64,000 bases of DNA, from assembly GCA_032622095.1 (NCBI GenBank), contig CP136062.1, positions 13,105,710 through 13,169,709 of the forward strand. The letters are read 5' to 3'. Both the position numbers and the translations under genes were made by a program. The stretch is from Siphonodentalium dalli (lineage: Eukaryota; Mollusca; Scaphopoda; Gadilida; Siphonodentaliidae). Below the pieces are notes generated by a model. The model was not told the DNA's origin, did no database searches, and saw only the letters and a list, made by a program, of their open reading frames with translations. The stretch's first letter is position 1; every line of letters starts with the position of its first letter. Below are positions 11,077 to 22,256 of the stretch, one piece after another.

Positions 11077-12993
11077 CAGGGGCCTGATTCATGAAGCACT
11101 GTCATAAGACTATCTTAAGATGGACTTAATCTAAGATCTAAGGTGGATCTTATGATGTAACTTTTCCGTTTCAAGAACGCGTTTCACAAAACAAGATTAA
11201 GTCCTACTTAAGTAGTAATTTAAGTTCGCGCGCTTTTAGACTGGCTCTCGACAATTTATTACAGCTATGCACAGAAAATGTTGGTTCTGTGTGTGCTATA
11301 TGCCTAGGTACAGTGTCTGGTGACAGATACTAGGGCGTGTCTAAGAATAATTATGATATTTTGATGCAAGGGCGATAATCAGTATAATGACTGGTGCACA
11401 CTTAACTGCACGAGCGCGCTTTTTAACTGTGTTTTCGCGTCAGACCCCATCCACACATATAGCTGCATGCTTCCAATGCCTATTTTATACAAACGTATCG
11501 AGCTCAAATATATGATTTCAGTTATTAAAGGGACTTATACATCCTAACTCAGAATGTGAACCTTCACCCATATAACATGCCATTAAAGCGACGCGAGACA
11601 TATGTTCGCTCCTTTCAATGCTGATATTAGGTTCTAATACATTATACGTCTTTGAAGCATCTATAATACCAGGAAACCGAATATGTCGCCAACACGGCAT
11701 ACACATACAATACACCACAATGGAAGCACTGAGCTAAACGCTCTTTATTGATTGCCAACATTCATGGAATACTAACACAAAACGCTCTTTATTTATATTG
11801 CTATAATGTGAATAGGACTTCATATCGTGCTCCAAATATACTTATTTCCAATCTGAGACATACTTGTAGAAGCCATATATAAATGATGTTAGTGCCATTT
11901 GCTCTGGTTCTGTTGACAAATATGCTAAACGCCTGTTATAATTAACAAACTGCGTATGAACTTACGTTGAACGACATTCTGCATATATGTTTTAATAAAA
12001 ACCAAATCAACGACTTCTAATAAAGAGCGTTTATAATTAACAACACGTGAACAGACGGCCGGTTCACAAGCCCCTGGGGAAAATTACTAAATACCAATAT
12101 AGACTATACCACTGGTATATTGGTATTTTAGTAATTCCCCCAGGGGTCTGTGGGCCAGTTCACAGTGATATTATATGTTCTTTCGCGGATCCCGGTGTGC
12201 CCGCGCGGTCCGTATACTATATACATGCTATATATTTTTTTTATTTCATAGTTAATAGATTATAATAATATACATAATAATAATAAAATAACACATATTA
12301 TGTATTATTATCTTGTTGATATATATACGGGGTACATATACAATACATTTTTACAATCAAATTATAACATAATAATATAGAATGGCAAGTAAATAATAAT
12401 AATGATAATAGCTGACATAAGCATTTATAAAAAAAACTGAGTATAAATCATTCACTATTATCCTCGATGTGAAAATGTTCGGACTAATTGTCTCAACATG
12501 ATTATTGTCTACAGTGCGATTGGGTGATTTGAATCGCAAATGATGTTCAACTCTATGTAAATATATTCCTTTTGTAACAGCAATTAGAAATGTAATATAG
12601 TCCGGTCTTGGCGGTTTACAGTTAGTAGCGGACACCCCGCCAATCTTGCAACCACTGGCCACGTCACTGCTATAGCTTACCAGTTGGTTATTAATTACTA
12701 CCATTTCTGAAACACCCCTCCGTGCTAGCAAGGTGTTATTCAGTTAAATGTGTTTATAATAATATATACATGAACTAGATCCCATCCACATTTCGGACCA
12801 ACTGCGGATCACAACGTAGGTCTTAACTTTAAGATTATCTTATGACACCTCACACCAGTCTTAAAGTTAAGACCAAAGTTAAGACCATCTTAGGTTAAGA
12901 CTTTGTTCGTGAAACGCACTTATGACTGAAGTTTGAACTTATGACCATCTTAAGTCCCAACTATGTCATAAGTTGCCTTCATGAAACAGGGCC
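11077..12993. mobile_element. 1.9-kb inverted-repeat element (copy 1)
   Basis: The left end contains GGGGCCTGATTCATGAAG followed by CTATCTTAAGATGGACTTAA. The right end carries the complement, ending ACTTAAGATGG... and CTTCATGAAACAGGGCC. Both termini are rich in TCTTAAG/AAGTTAAGAC subterminal repeats over about 150-200 bp. The interior shows no transposase; a ~77-bp palindrome lies at 12071-12147. Ends of the type GGGCC-x-TTTCATGAAG are frequent in non-autonomous DNA transposons of invertebrates, but I cannot assign the superfamily. Confidence 0.65.
12071..12147. repeat. 77-bp palindrome (copy 1)
   Basis: CCCCTGGGGAAAATTACTAA and TTAGTAATTCCCCCAGGGG are inverted, and ATACCAATATA pairs with TATATTGGTAT towards the centre. 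It can form a long hairpin. The flanks GGTTCACA and TGTGGGCC add partial pairing. Confidence 0.8.
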
Positions 12994-13356
12994 CTGGGTC
13001 TGCGCTGGACCGAAATTTACTTTTGCCAAATGAAAATATGTTTTGCCAAATTATTTTAGCAATTGCCAAATGCTATCCCTGTTACAAGTAGTACAATTTT
13101 CTGCAACCTTAAGTCTTATATATTGACACTCGCGGTTTTAACGACTTGATAACGATAGAAAAGCAGTTAGTTTATAATTAATTATACTCGCATCTCTATT
13201 GTGGTTTATCATACAACAATGGTAGAAGGGTTACCCCATCACAAGGGCACATCACAGGAGGATTATTAATCCCTCCAGCCATCAGTGCTAATGCTTTGAG
13301 ATTAACTATTATAATAGAGGTGTTATCTTTCCCTAAACCTTTTAATACACCACTAG
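12994..13356 (+). mobile_element. hAT-type MITE, truncated by the duplication seam
   Basis: Shows the first ~360 bp of the family seen complete (inverted) at 38607-39183: CTGGGTCTGCGCTGGACC, then TTTTGCCAAATGAAAATATG repeats, then GGTTTATCATACAACAATGG and AGATTAACTATTATAATAGAG. It stops at CACTAG, where the second copy of the 5-kb block begins. Confidence 0.8.
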
Positions 13357-13501
13357 CATGGTTCAAGTACGCAATTATCGAGTATATTTTAATCACAATT
13401 AGTCCGTCACCTACGACAGGGCCCGATATACTTGCCAGTATATACCATAAGAGGGCGCGATGATGATCTGAGAATGGTAAATCTCTCATTATATCAACTG
13501 A

Positions 13502-14190
13502 TGATATGGTCTCTCATGAGGGTTAATTACATACATGTAGAGTCACATGAGGTTTAATTGAAATATTTGTCACACCATGGATTGTTAATTAAAATATGGT
13601 CACATGAGGGTAAATTAAAATATGGTCACATGAGGGTAAATTAAAATATGGTCCCATGAGGGTAAATTAAAATATGGTCACATGAGGGTAAATTAAAATA
13701 TGGTCACATGAGGGTAAATTAAAATATGGTCACACGAGGGTAAATTAAAATATGGTTTCATGAGGGTAAATTAAAATATGGTCACATGATGGTTAAATAA
13801 AATTGTTCAATGAGGGTTAATACAAAATATGGTTCAATGAAGGTTAATACAAATTATGGTCCCACGATGGTTAATTCAAATGGTCCATGATTATTAATTA
13901 TAACATGGTCCCATGGGGGTTAATACAAATATGGAGCCATGGGGTTAATTGAAATATGGTCCATTGAATGTCAATTACAATCTGGTAACATGGGGGTTAA
14001 AGTTAAAACATGGTCCCATTACTAGGGTTAATTAAAATAAAAATATGGTGTTATCAGTGTTGATTAACTAGGGTCCCATGTGGTTAAATAAAATATAGTC
14101 CCATGAGGGACATTCAAAATATGGTCCAATGAGGACTAATTAAAATATCCCCCCATGAGGATCAATTAAAACATGGTTTTAGGAGGGTTA
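13502..14190. repeat. 26-bp minisatellite (copy 2)
   Basis: Duplicate of 8436-9125 within the second 5-kb block, with the same order of variant units. The array was therefore duplicated whole rather than expanded independently. Confidence 0.9.
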
Positions 14191-15209
14191 ATTTCTTAAC
14201 ATTGTTCAAATCATATATCATTATGATATATGCTGCGTACACAGACATAAAACGATGGTTAGAATAAGACCACGTTGTTTGTTAAACACCCTTTCGTAAT
14301 AACATATCTATTCATAGTTCAGATATATTCCAGATACAACGTAATAAAGAACAAAATTTAGAGACCGAGACTAAAGTTCACTAAACGTCAATATCTACAA
14401 ACAGCACGAAGGAGTAACGTGTGAATTGGTTAATAGATACAATCCCAATTCATTTATAATATAACATGCCGATATTTATAGCGTATAAATACATGAAAAA
14501 GTTCACTAAACGATGTTAAATAACATGTTAAACACTGATATAATCAAACAGCTAAAAGGGTTCATGTGTGATTTAAATTTATTATACCATCCTCAAATCC
14601 CCATACAATATAATAGTAGATAGCATTCCTATTCACGTCACGTGAAAATAACAAAGCAGGTTAAACAACAATAGAAACACAGCGCGCATTGTGGTAAGGG
14701 TTAACACGGTAATTCCCGTTCCAAGTCGTCTCCCACTTCTCATCGCGGCTAATGAACCATAAAGCATGTCGACATACCCGCCATTCTAACCGCAAAGGAT
14801 TTAAGCGATACGTAAATATACATCGCGATGAGACGCTATCTCTATTAGACCACAACAATACGTATTGTCAAACTTAGTTACATAGTTCGAGTACGAAGTA
14901 CGAACATACCAACTACCGTTCTAATCATATCGTTCGGGTACGAAAATATTCAAGTACTTTTTTATTCATATTTCACACACTCCCATACCCTAAATTGACA
15001 TGTAAAAAATACAATTACAGAAAACACCCATATATGGCGTAATGTTCTACTACTGATCATCTTCTGCCCATGTCTGTGTGTGGCACCATACGGGTGGTTA
15101 CTGGCTTGTAACGGTTCGAATAGCACCCGCAGCCGGCATCATCATTAAGGCCACACATGTTACTAATCTGGTAGGGAGCTTCATATATACACATTATATA
15201 ATGGTACAC

Positions 15210-15211
<2 letters not shown>

Positions 15212-15254
<43 letters not shown>

Positions 15255-15255
15255 A
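15212..15255. repeat. (TA)n microsatellite, copy 2
   Basis: Same tract in the second 5-kb block, about 10 bp longer. It shifts the offset between copies from 5066 to 5075. Confidence 0.95.
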
Positions 15256-15302
15256 AGAAAATGCATTGCCACAGGGCCCTTATAACCCATGTATAATTTC
15301 TT

Positions 15303-15385
15303 CACCCATAGAGAGCCCCACATAGACCAGAACAGACACCACTCAGTAAGACATTATTATGTCTCTATGGGGCTCCCAATGGGTG
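15303..15385. repeat. 83-bp imperfect palindrome (copy 2)
   Basis: Second-block copy of 10228-10310, with identical arms. Confidence 0.7.
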
Positions 15386-15578
15386 TACTGTGAACTGGAA
15401 TAGGGACATGTATAATAATGGCGTTGTCTGATGTTATTTGATGCATGTTCTACAATTGTGAGAACACGCTCAACACTTTGAGCAATAGCTTTCTCTGTTT
15501 CTACCAAATGTCTACAGCAGAGGGTTTCATGTCAATTTAACATGTAAAAGTCGGGTAACCCTGCTAGTTATATGATAT

Positions 15579-16028
15579 GTGACCCGCCATATACAATCCA
15601 GTCGTAAGTCGGGATTTGTATTACCCTGTGCCAATGCATTCTCTTATATATGCGAGTCGACCATAGGTTGCCTCGCATATATAAGAGAATGCATTGGCCT
15701 AACAATTTTTTATCATTTTTTTAAAATAAACGTTTCTTACATTTTTTAGGACATAAAATAAAAAACATCCATTACCTTGCAGGGAGCCCTACACATATAT
15801 AGAAGCATATAGAAGAGTGTCGTCTGCTCATGTTTGTCTGGGGTATGGGTGAAATTATAAAATTGTTAAATACAAGAAAAAATTATTAAAATTGTAAAAA
15901 TTGGTTAGGCCAATGCATTCTCTTATATATGCGAGACGACCTATTGTCGACTCGCATATTTAAGAGAATGTATTGGCGCAAGGTAAACAAAATCCCGACT
16001 TACGACTGGATTTGATATGGCGGGTCAC
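15579..16028. mobile_element. 450-bp MITE with GTGACCCGCCATA ends (copy 2)
   Basis: Copy of 10504-10953 carried along in the segmental duplication, offset 5075. It is not an independent insertion, since its flanks are identical. Confidence 0.75.
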
Positions 16029-16151
16029 ATATATGCGAGTCCGCAATATGGAACCTCGGATATATAAGGAAATACGTTGGCCTATCAATATTTACATTGA
16101 CATTGTATGCCAGTGAATTATCTTATATATCCAAGGCTCCTTGCTGGAGAC

Positions 16152-18068
16152 CAGGGGCCTGATTCATGAAGCACTGTCATAAGACTATCTTAAGATGGAC
16201 TTAATCTAAGATCTAAGGTGGATCTTATGATGTAACTTTTCCGTTTCAAGAACGCGTTTCACAAAACAAGATTAAGTCCTACTTAAGTAGTAATTTAAGT
16301 TCGCGCGCTTTTAGACTGGCTCTCGACAATTTATTACAGCTATGCACAGAAAATGTTGGTTCTGTGTGTGCTATATGCCTAGGTACAGTGTCTGGTGACA
16401 GATACTAGGGCGTGTCTAAGAATAATTATGATATTTTGATGCAAGGGCGATAATCAGTATAATGACTGGTGCACACTTAACTGCACGAGCGCGCTTTTTA
16501 ACTGTGTTTTCGCGTCAGACCCCATCCACACATATAGCTGCATGCTTCCAATGCCTATTTTATACAAACGTATCGAGCTCAAATATATGATTTCAGTTAT
16601 TAAAGGGACTTATACATCCTAACTCAGAATGTGAACCTTCACCCATATAACATGCCATTAAAGCGACGCGAGACATATGTTCGCTCCTTTCAATGCTGAT
16701 ATTAGGTTCTAATACATTATACGTCTTTGAAGCATCTATAATACCAGGAAACCGAATATGTCGCCAACACGGCATACACATACAATATACCACAATGGAA
16801 GCACTGAGCTAAACGCTCTTTATTGATTGCCAACATTCATGGAATACTAACACAAAACGCTCTTTATTTATATTGCTATAATGTGAATAGGACTTCATAT
16901 CGTGCTCCAAATATACTTATTTCCAATCTGAGACATACTTGTAGAAGCCATATATAAATGATGTTAGTGCCATTTGCTCTGGTTCTGTTGACAAATATGC
17001 TAAACGCCTGTTATAATTAACAAACTGCGTATGAACTTACGTTGAACGACATTCTGCATATATGTTTTAATAAAAACCAAATCAACGACTTCTAATAAAG
17101 AGCGTTTATAATTAACAACACGTGAACAGACGGCCGGTTCACAAGCCCCTGGGGAAAATTACTAAATACCAATATAGACTATACCACTGGTATATTGGTA
17201 TTTTAGTAATTCCCCCAGGGGTCTGTGGGCCAGTTCACAGTGATATTATATGTTCTTTCGCGGATCCCGGTGTGCCCGCGCGGTCCGTATACTATATACA
17301 TGCTATATATTTTTTTTATTTCATAGTTAATAGATTATGATAATATACATAATAATAATAAAATAACACATATTATGTATTATTATCTTGTTGATATATA
17401 TACGGGGTACATATACAATACATTTTTACAATCAAATTATAACATAATAATATAGAATGGCAAGTAAATAATAATAATAATAATAGCTGACATAAGCATT
17501 TATAAAAAAAACTGAGTATAAATCATTCACTATTATCCTCGATGTGAAAATGTTCGGACTAATTGTCTCAACATGATTATTGTCTACAGTGCGATTGGGT
17601 GATTTGAATCGCAAATGATGTTCAACTCTATGTAAATATATTCCTTTTGTAACAGCAATTAGAAATGTAATATAGTCCGGTCTTGGCGGTTTACAGTTAG
17701 TAGCGGACACCCCGCCAATCTTGCAACCACTGGCCACGTCACTGCTATAGCTTACCAGTTGGTTATTAATTACTACCATTTCTGAAACACCCCTCCGTGC
17801 TAGCAAGGTGTTATTCAGTTAAATGTGTTTATAATAATATATACATGAACTAGATCCCATCCACATTTCGGACCAACTGCGGATCACAACGTAGGTCTTA
17901 ACTTTAAGATTATCTTATGACACCTCACACCAGTCTTAAAGTTAAGACCAAAGTTAAGACCATCTTAGGTTAAGACTTTGTTCGTGAAACGCACTTATGA
18001 CTGAAGTTTGAACTTATGACCATCTTAAGTCCCAACTATGTCATAAGTTGCCTTCATGAAACAGGGCC
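16152..18068. mobile_element. 1.9-kb inverted-repeat element (copy 2)
   Basis: Second-block copy of 11077-12993 at offset 5075, with only a few substitutions. Confidence 0.65.
17146..17222. repeat. 77-bp palindrome (copy 2)
   Basis: Second-block copy of 12071-12147. Confidence 0.8.
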
Positions 18069-18570
18069 CTGGGTCTGCGCTGGACCGAAATTTACTTTTG
18101 CCAAATGAAAATATGTTTTGCCAAATTATTTTAGCAATTGCCAAATGCTATCCCTGTTACAAGTAGTACAATTTTCTGCAACCTTAAGTCTTATATATTG
18201 ACACTCGCGGTTTTAACGACTTGATAACGATAGAAAAGCAGTTAGTTTATAATTAATTATACTCGCATCTCTATTGTGGTTTATCATACAACAATGGTAG
18301 AAGGGTTACCCCATCACAAGGGCACATCACAGGAGGATTATTAATCCCTCCAGCCATCAGTGCTAATGCTTTGAGATTAACTATTATAATAGAGGTGTTA
18401 TCTTTCCCTAAACCTTTTAATACACCACTAGCATGATTATGTTGTAAGAGTTTCCTGAAATTAATGGTATTGATTGACCATTATTTTTCAAATTGCTTGA
18501 AGAATTAAAAAGTGACTTGCCAAACTTTTGCCAAATGAAAATATATGTTGCCAAATCTGAATTATTTTTG
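18069..18570 (+). mobile_element. hAT-type MITE abutting the GCNT exon
   Basis: Same family as 38607-39183, read in the opposite orientation. It continues past the duplication boundary (18432) through AGAGTTTCCTGAAATTAATG and TTTTGCCAAATGAAAATATA, and loses similarity after GAATTATTTTTG at 18570. The last ~45 bp of the family consensus, including the terminal repeat, are missing. The next bases are CAG and the coding exon of the GCNT gene. Confidence 0.8.
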
Positions 18571-18573
18571 CAG

Positions 18574-18800
18574 GGGAGACTGGAACTTGATAAGATCAAA
18601 ACCCCCTCACGGAATCCGACCGAGGAAGGGTTCATTTCACATAATTGCGAGCAGACAGTACGTCGATTACGTCATGACGAACCAGACAGCCAAGGACGTG
18701 CTCGATTGGGCTGAGCATAGTGTCCGAGTACCGGACGAGATGTATTATTCTACCTTGAACTATAACCCGCAGCTGAAAGTTCCCGGATCGTATCGTAACG
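18574..18800 (+). CDS. GCNT: Core-2 beta-1,6-GlcNAc-transferase (GCNT family), penultimate coding exon
   Basis: Encodes part of a Golgi type II membrane glycosyltransferase (GT14) that adds GlcNAc in beta-1,6 linkage to make branched O-glycans. Visible family blocks: KPPHGIRPRKGSFHIIASR, QYVDYVMTNQTAKDVLDWAE, then VPDEMYYSTLNYNPQL and VPGSY. Vertebrate GCNT proteins have the corresponding order: FxGSAYFVVSREYV, the SPDE-W-AT block and a VPGS block. The glutamate of PDE corresponds to the residue proposed as catalytic base in mouse C2GnT-L. The exon follows a TTATTTTTGCAG acceptor (upstream intron phase 2) and ends at the donor ACG|GTGAGT (phase 1). The phase matches the next exon, giving a Gly codon across the junction. 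No stop, no frameshift. The N-terminal half of the protein must be encoded upstream; I do not find it in this window. Which GCNT paralogue this is cannot be decided. Confidence 0.88.
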
Positions 18801-19494
18801 GTGAGTTTCCCCCGTGTTTAAAGATGCCATGTCCGATTCAAGATTTCGATTTGTGCTAAGCTAAATAAATTCAATTCCGTATTAAGCACTAAGCGACAGT
18901 TTTTTTTAGGCTGAGCCGGAATTTTCGTTTAATACTGTTTATCAATGTTTTATCCCAGAATTATTGGACAAAAATGGCAGCTTCCGTTGAATATGAAGAT
19001 CACTACAACGGAATGAAATAAATTAAAATTTACGGTAGAAAGTCGGAAATTGTGGAGGCTGTTATATAGTAAACACTATGTTGTATGCTAAATATGTTAA
19101 CATAAGGGAAACCAAGACAACAGTTTCGTCGTATTCTGCTGTTCGTCTTCGGAATAAATGTAAAATCGTTCTGAATGACCAGGTTGCTTGACGGTAATAT
19201 GGCATGGCATTGGCGGCTTGGATCATATGAACGTAAACTCAAATCCGCCAATGTTCCTTCATGTTACAATCCACCCACAACAATGACGTGTAATACTTCA
19301 GCTTATATGAATGGTATCTGCCAGACATGGCCCCTGCATATACTATGCTATGCACATATTGGTGGAATAGCGATAACTATTTCCCGAGGTGGTGCGGCGA
19401 TACTTTCGAGTTTAACAACGAGGTTTTTTGTGACACGGTTGCCCGAATTCATTCCTCCAAATAAACTCTGCGAGTAAACTTCAAACTTCCTCTT
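18801..19494 (+). other. GCNT intron, unique part
   Basis: Starts with the donor GTGAGT. I see no repeat or gene in the first ~690 bp. An open frame at 19175-19477 (about 100 codons) has no family resemblance and lies inside the intron. Confidence 0.5.
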
Positions 19495-19900
19495 AGCTGG
19501 GAAGTCGGTAGCCGAGAAGCAGCGTACTGGTCTCTCGTGCTATCGGACCGGGGATCGCAACCTGGTCAGAGTATTCTGACAAAAATCAGAACTCGGTCAG
19601 ATACCAAGTTTGTCAGGCTGAAAAGTCTCATTCGAGATCACTGAATAAAGATCCGAATGCAAATTGCCGACTTTCCTCCATTACATCACTTGTCCAGGTA
19701 TGTTGTCGTGGATGTAGTACGCTGTCCGATCGGTCGCGGACATTAATGGCCGACCCGTGTACACGCCTCGGTGTGTGCACGTTAAAGAACGCTACTGGGG
19801 TCAACACAGGGTTATAAAGTTACTCTGCCGCGGTAGCACCTGGACCTCCCCATAATCCTCAGCACATTGAGGGCGATGAAGTAGATAGTACGTAAGAAGG
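19495..19900 (+). mobile_element. Probable tRNA-derived SINE
   Basis: A box-A-like block GGTAGCCGAGAAGCAGCG and a box-B-like block GGGGATCGCAACCTGG are spaced about 45 bp apart, as in a tRNA head. The later part has GTGTGCACGTTAAAGAACGC, a phrase common in the bodies of marine-invertebrate SINEs, then CCATAATCCTCAGCACATTG. There is no obvious poly(A) or target duplication. Identification rests on the promoter boxes and body phrase. Confidence 0.45.
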
Positions 19901-20140
19901 AATGAACCGAGTATGAGCCGAGTTCCCCCCGATGTTTGATGTCATCCTTAGACAGATACATGGGATCGAATTCTTAACCGATTTCCATCATCGATGATCG
20001 CCAGAAACGGTTTGCTAGATGAAGGGAGGCGCCGAAAAACAAACAGAAGCAGCTCAAGGCAATGTGTAAAGGGAATAAGACCAAAGCAGCAGACCGAACA
20101 TCGAATGCTGATTTCGATAATATGTATTACATGAAGCAAA

Positions 20141-21940
20141 GGTTCTCGTCCTCACGATCAAACAGCGCTGATGAACTCAATGTGGAAAAAGGTTCTCGTC
20201 CTCACGATCAAACAGCGCTGATGAACTCAATGTGGACAAAGGTTCTCGTCCTCACGATCAAACAGCGCTGATGAACTCAATGTGGACAAAGGTTCTCGTC
20301 CTCACGATCAAACAGCGCTGATGAACTCAATGTGGACAAAGGTTCTCGTCCTCACGATCAAACAGCGCTGATGAACTCAATGTGGACAAAGGTTCTCGTC
20401 CTCACGATCAAACAGCGCTGATGAACTCAATGTGGACAAATGTTCTCGTCCTCACGATCAAACAGCGCTGATGAACTCAATGTGGACAAAGATTCTCGTC
20501 CTCACGATCAGACAGCGCTGATGAACTCAATGTGGACAAAGGTTCTCGTCCTCACGATCAAACAGCGCTGATGAACTCAATGTGGAGAAAGGTTCTCGTC
20601 CTCACGATCAAACAGCGCTGATGAACTCAATGTGGACAAAGGTTCTCGTCCTCACGATCAAACAGCGCTGATGAACTCTATGTGGACAAAGGTTCTCGTC
20701 CTCACGATCAAACAGCGCTGATGAACTCAATGTGGACAAAGGTTCTCGTCCTCACGATCAGACAGCGCTGATGAACTCAATGTGGACAAAGGTTCTCGTC
20801 CTCACGATCAAACAGCGCTGATGAACTCAATGTGGACAAAGGTTCTCGTCCTCACGATCAAACAGCGCTGATGAACTCAATGTGGACAAAGGTTCTCGTC
20901 CTCACGATCAAACAGCGCTGATGAACTCAATGTGGACAAAGATTCTCGTCCTCACGATCAGACAGCGCTGATGAACTCAATGTGGACAAAGGTTCTCGTC
21001 CTCACGATCAAACAGCGCTGATGAACTCAATGTGGAGAAAGGTTCTCGTCCTCACGATCAAACAGCGCTGATGAACTCAATGTGGACAAAGGTTCTCGTC
21101 CTCACGATCAAACAGCGCTGATGAACTCTATGTGGACAAAGGTTCTCGTCCTCACGATCAAACAGCGCTGATGAACTCAATGTGGACAAAGGTTCTCGTC
21201 CTCACGATCAAACAGCGCTGATGAACTCAATGTGGACAAAGGTTCTCGTCCTCACGATCAAACAGCGCTGTTGAACTCAATGTGGACAAAGGTTCTCGTC
21301 CTCACGATCAAACAGCGCTGATGAACTCAATGTGGACAAAGGTTCTCGTCCTCACGATCAAACAGCGCTGATGAACTCAATGTGAACAAAGGTTCTCGTC
21401 CTCACGATCAAACAGCGCTGATGAACTCAATGTGGACAAAGGTTCTCGTCCTCACGATCAAACAGCGCTGATGAACTCAATGCGGACAAAGGTTCTCGTC
21501 CTCACGATCAAACAGCGCTGATGAACTCAATGTGGACAAAGATTCTCGTCCTCACGATCAAACAGCGTTGATGAACTCAATGTGGACAAAGGTTCTCGTC
21601 CTCACGATCACACAGCGCTGATGAACTCAATGTGGACAAAGGTTCTCGTCCTCACGATCAAACAGCGCTGATGAACTCAATGTGGACAAAGGTTCTCGTC
21701 CTCACGATCAAACAGCGCTGATGAACTCAATGTGGACAAAGGTTCTCGTCCTCACGATCAAACAGCGCTGATGAACTCAATGTGGACAAAGGTTCTCGTC
21801 CTCACGATCAAACAGCGCTGATGAACTCAATGTGGACAAAGGTTCTCGTCCTCACGATCAAACAGCGCTGTTGAACTCAATGTGGACAAAGGTTCTCGTC
21901 CTCACGATCAAACAGCGCTGATGAACTCAATGTGGACAAA
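20141..21940. repeat. 50-bp minisatellite, exactly 36 units
   Basis: The unit starts GGTTCTCGTCCTCACGATCA, continues AACAGCGCTGATGAACTCAA and ends TGTGGACAAA. All 36 units are exactly 50 bp, so the array is 1800 bp without an indel. Variant bases (GATTCTC, CAGACAG, GGAGAAA, ACTCTATG, CTGTTGAAC) mark higher-order copies with periods of 450 and 600 bp. One unit encodes PHDQTALMNSMW of the Crypton-like recombinase that surrounds the array, so the array is an expansion of coding sequence. Confidence 0.97.
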
Positions 21941-21970
21941 TGACTTCGGAATGAGAACCGGGATGGAGCG

Positions 21971-22256
21971 TATTGTATTTTTTCTTGTATTCTTTAACAA
22001 TTTTATAATTTCACCCATACGGAGCCCCAGACAAACATGAGCAGACGACACTCTTCTATATGCTTCTATATATGTGTGGGGCTCCCTGCAGGGTAATGGA
22101 TGGTTTTTATTTTATGTCCTAAAAATTTTAAGAAACATTTATTTAAAAAAATGATAAAAAATTGTTAGGCCAATGCATTCTCTTATATATGCGAGGTGAC
22201 CTATGGTCGACTCGCATATATAAGAGAATGCATTGGCACAGGGTAAAACAATCCCG
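21971..22256 (-). mobile_element. Truncated 450-bp-family MITE inside the recombinase remnant
   Basis: Inverted relative to 10504-10953: TTTCACCCATACGGAGCCCC, GAGCAGACGACACTCTTC, CAGGGTAATGGATGG, then a 69-bp palindrome (22169-22237), then CAGGGTAAAACAATCCC. It stops partway through the outer arm and lacks one palindrome. Removing it would place GAGCG next to ACATTCTGTAAAC and restore one reading frame across the join, so it was inserted into the recombinase remnant. Confidence 0.7.

Larger units (their letters stand above)
8291..13356. repeat. Tandem duplication, copy 1 (5066 bp)
   Basis: This block is repeated almost base for base at 13357-18431. It contains a 26-bp minisatellite, a TA microsatellite, several hairpins, a 450-bp MITE, a 1.9-kb inverted-repeat element and the first ~360 bp of a hAT-type MITE, where it is cut off. 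The seam is inside that MITE and the two parent sequences share CATG at the breakpoint (acatggttc versus gcatgatta). No coding gene is recognisable. Confidence 0.93.
13357..18431. repeat. Tandem duplication, copy 2 (5075 bp)
   Basis: Second copy of the 8291-13356 block. The few differences include a TA tract about 10 bp longer (15212-15255 versus 10146-10181), a shorter C run near 14150, and scattered substitutions. Unlike copy 1, its terminal MITE continues uninterrupted to the GCNT exon, so copy 2 keeps the ancestral right junction. Confidence 0.93.

Noticed and set aside
20141-21940. CRISPR-like array
   Set aside because: There are no unique spacers: the whole 50-bp unit is repeated, and this is eukaryotic DNA.
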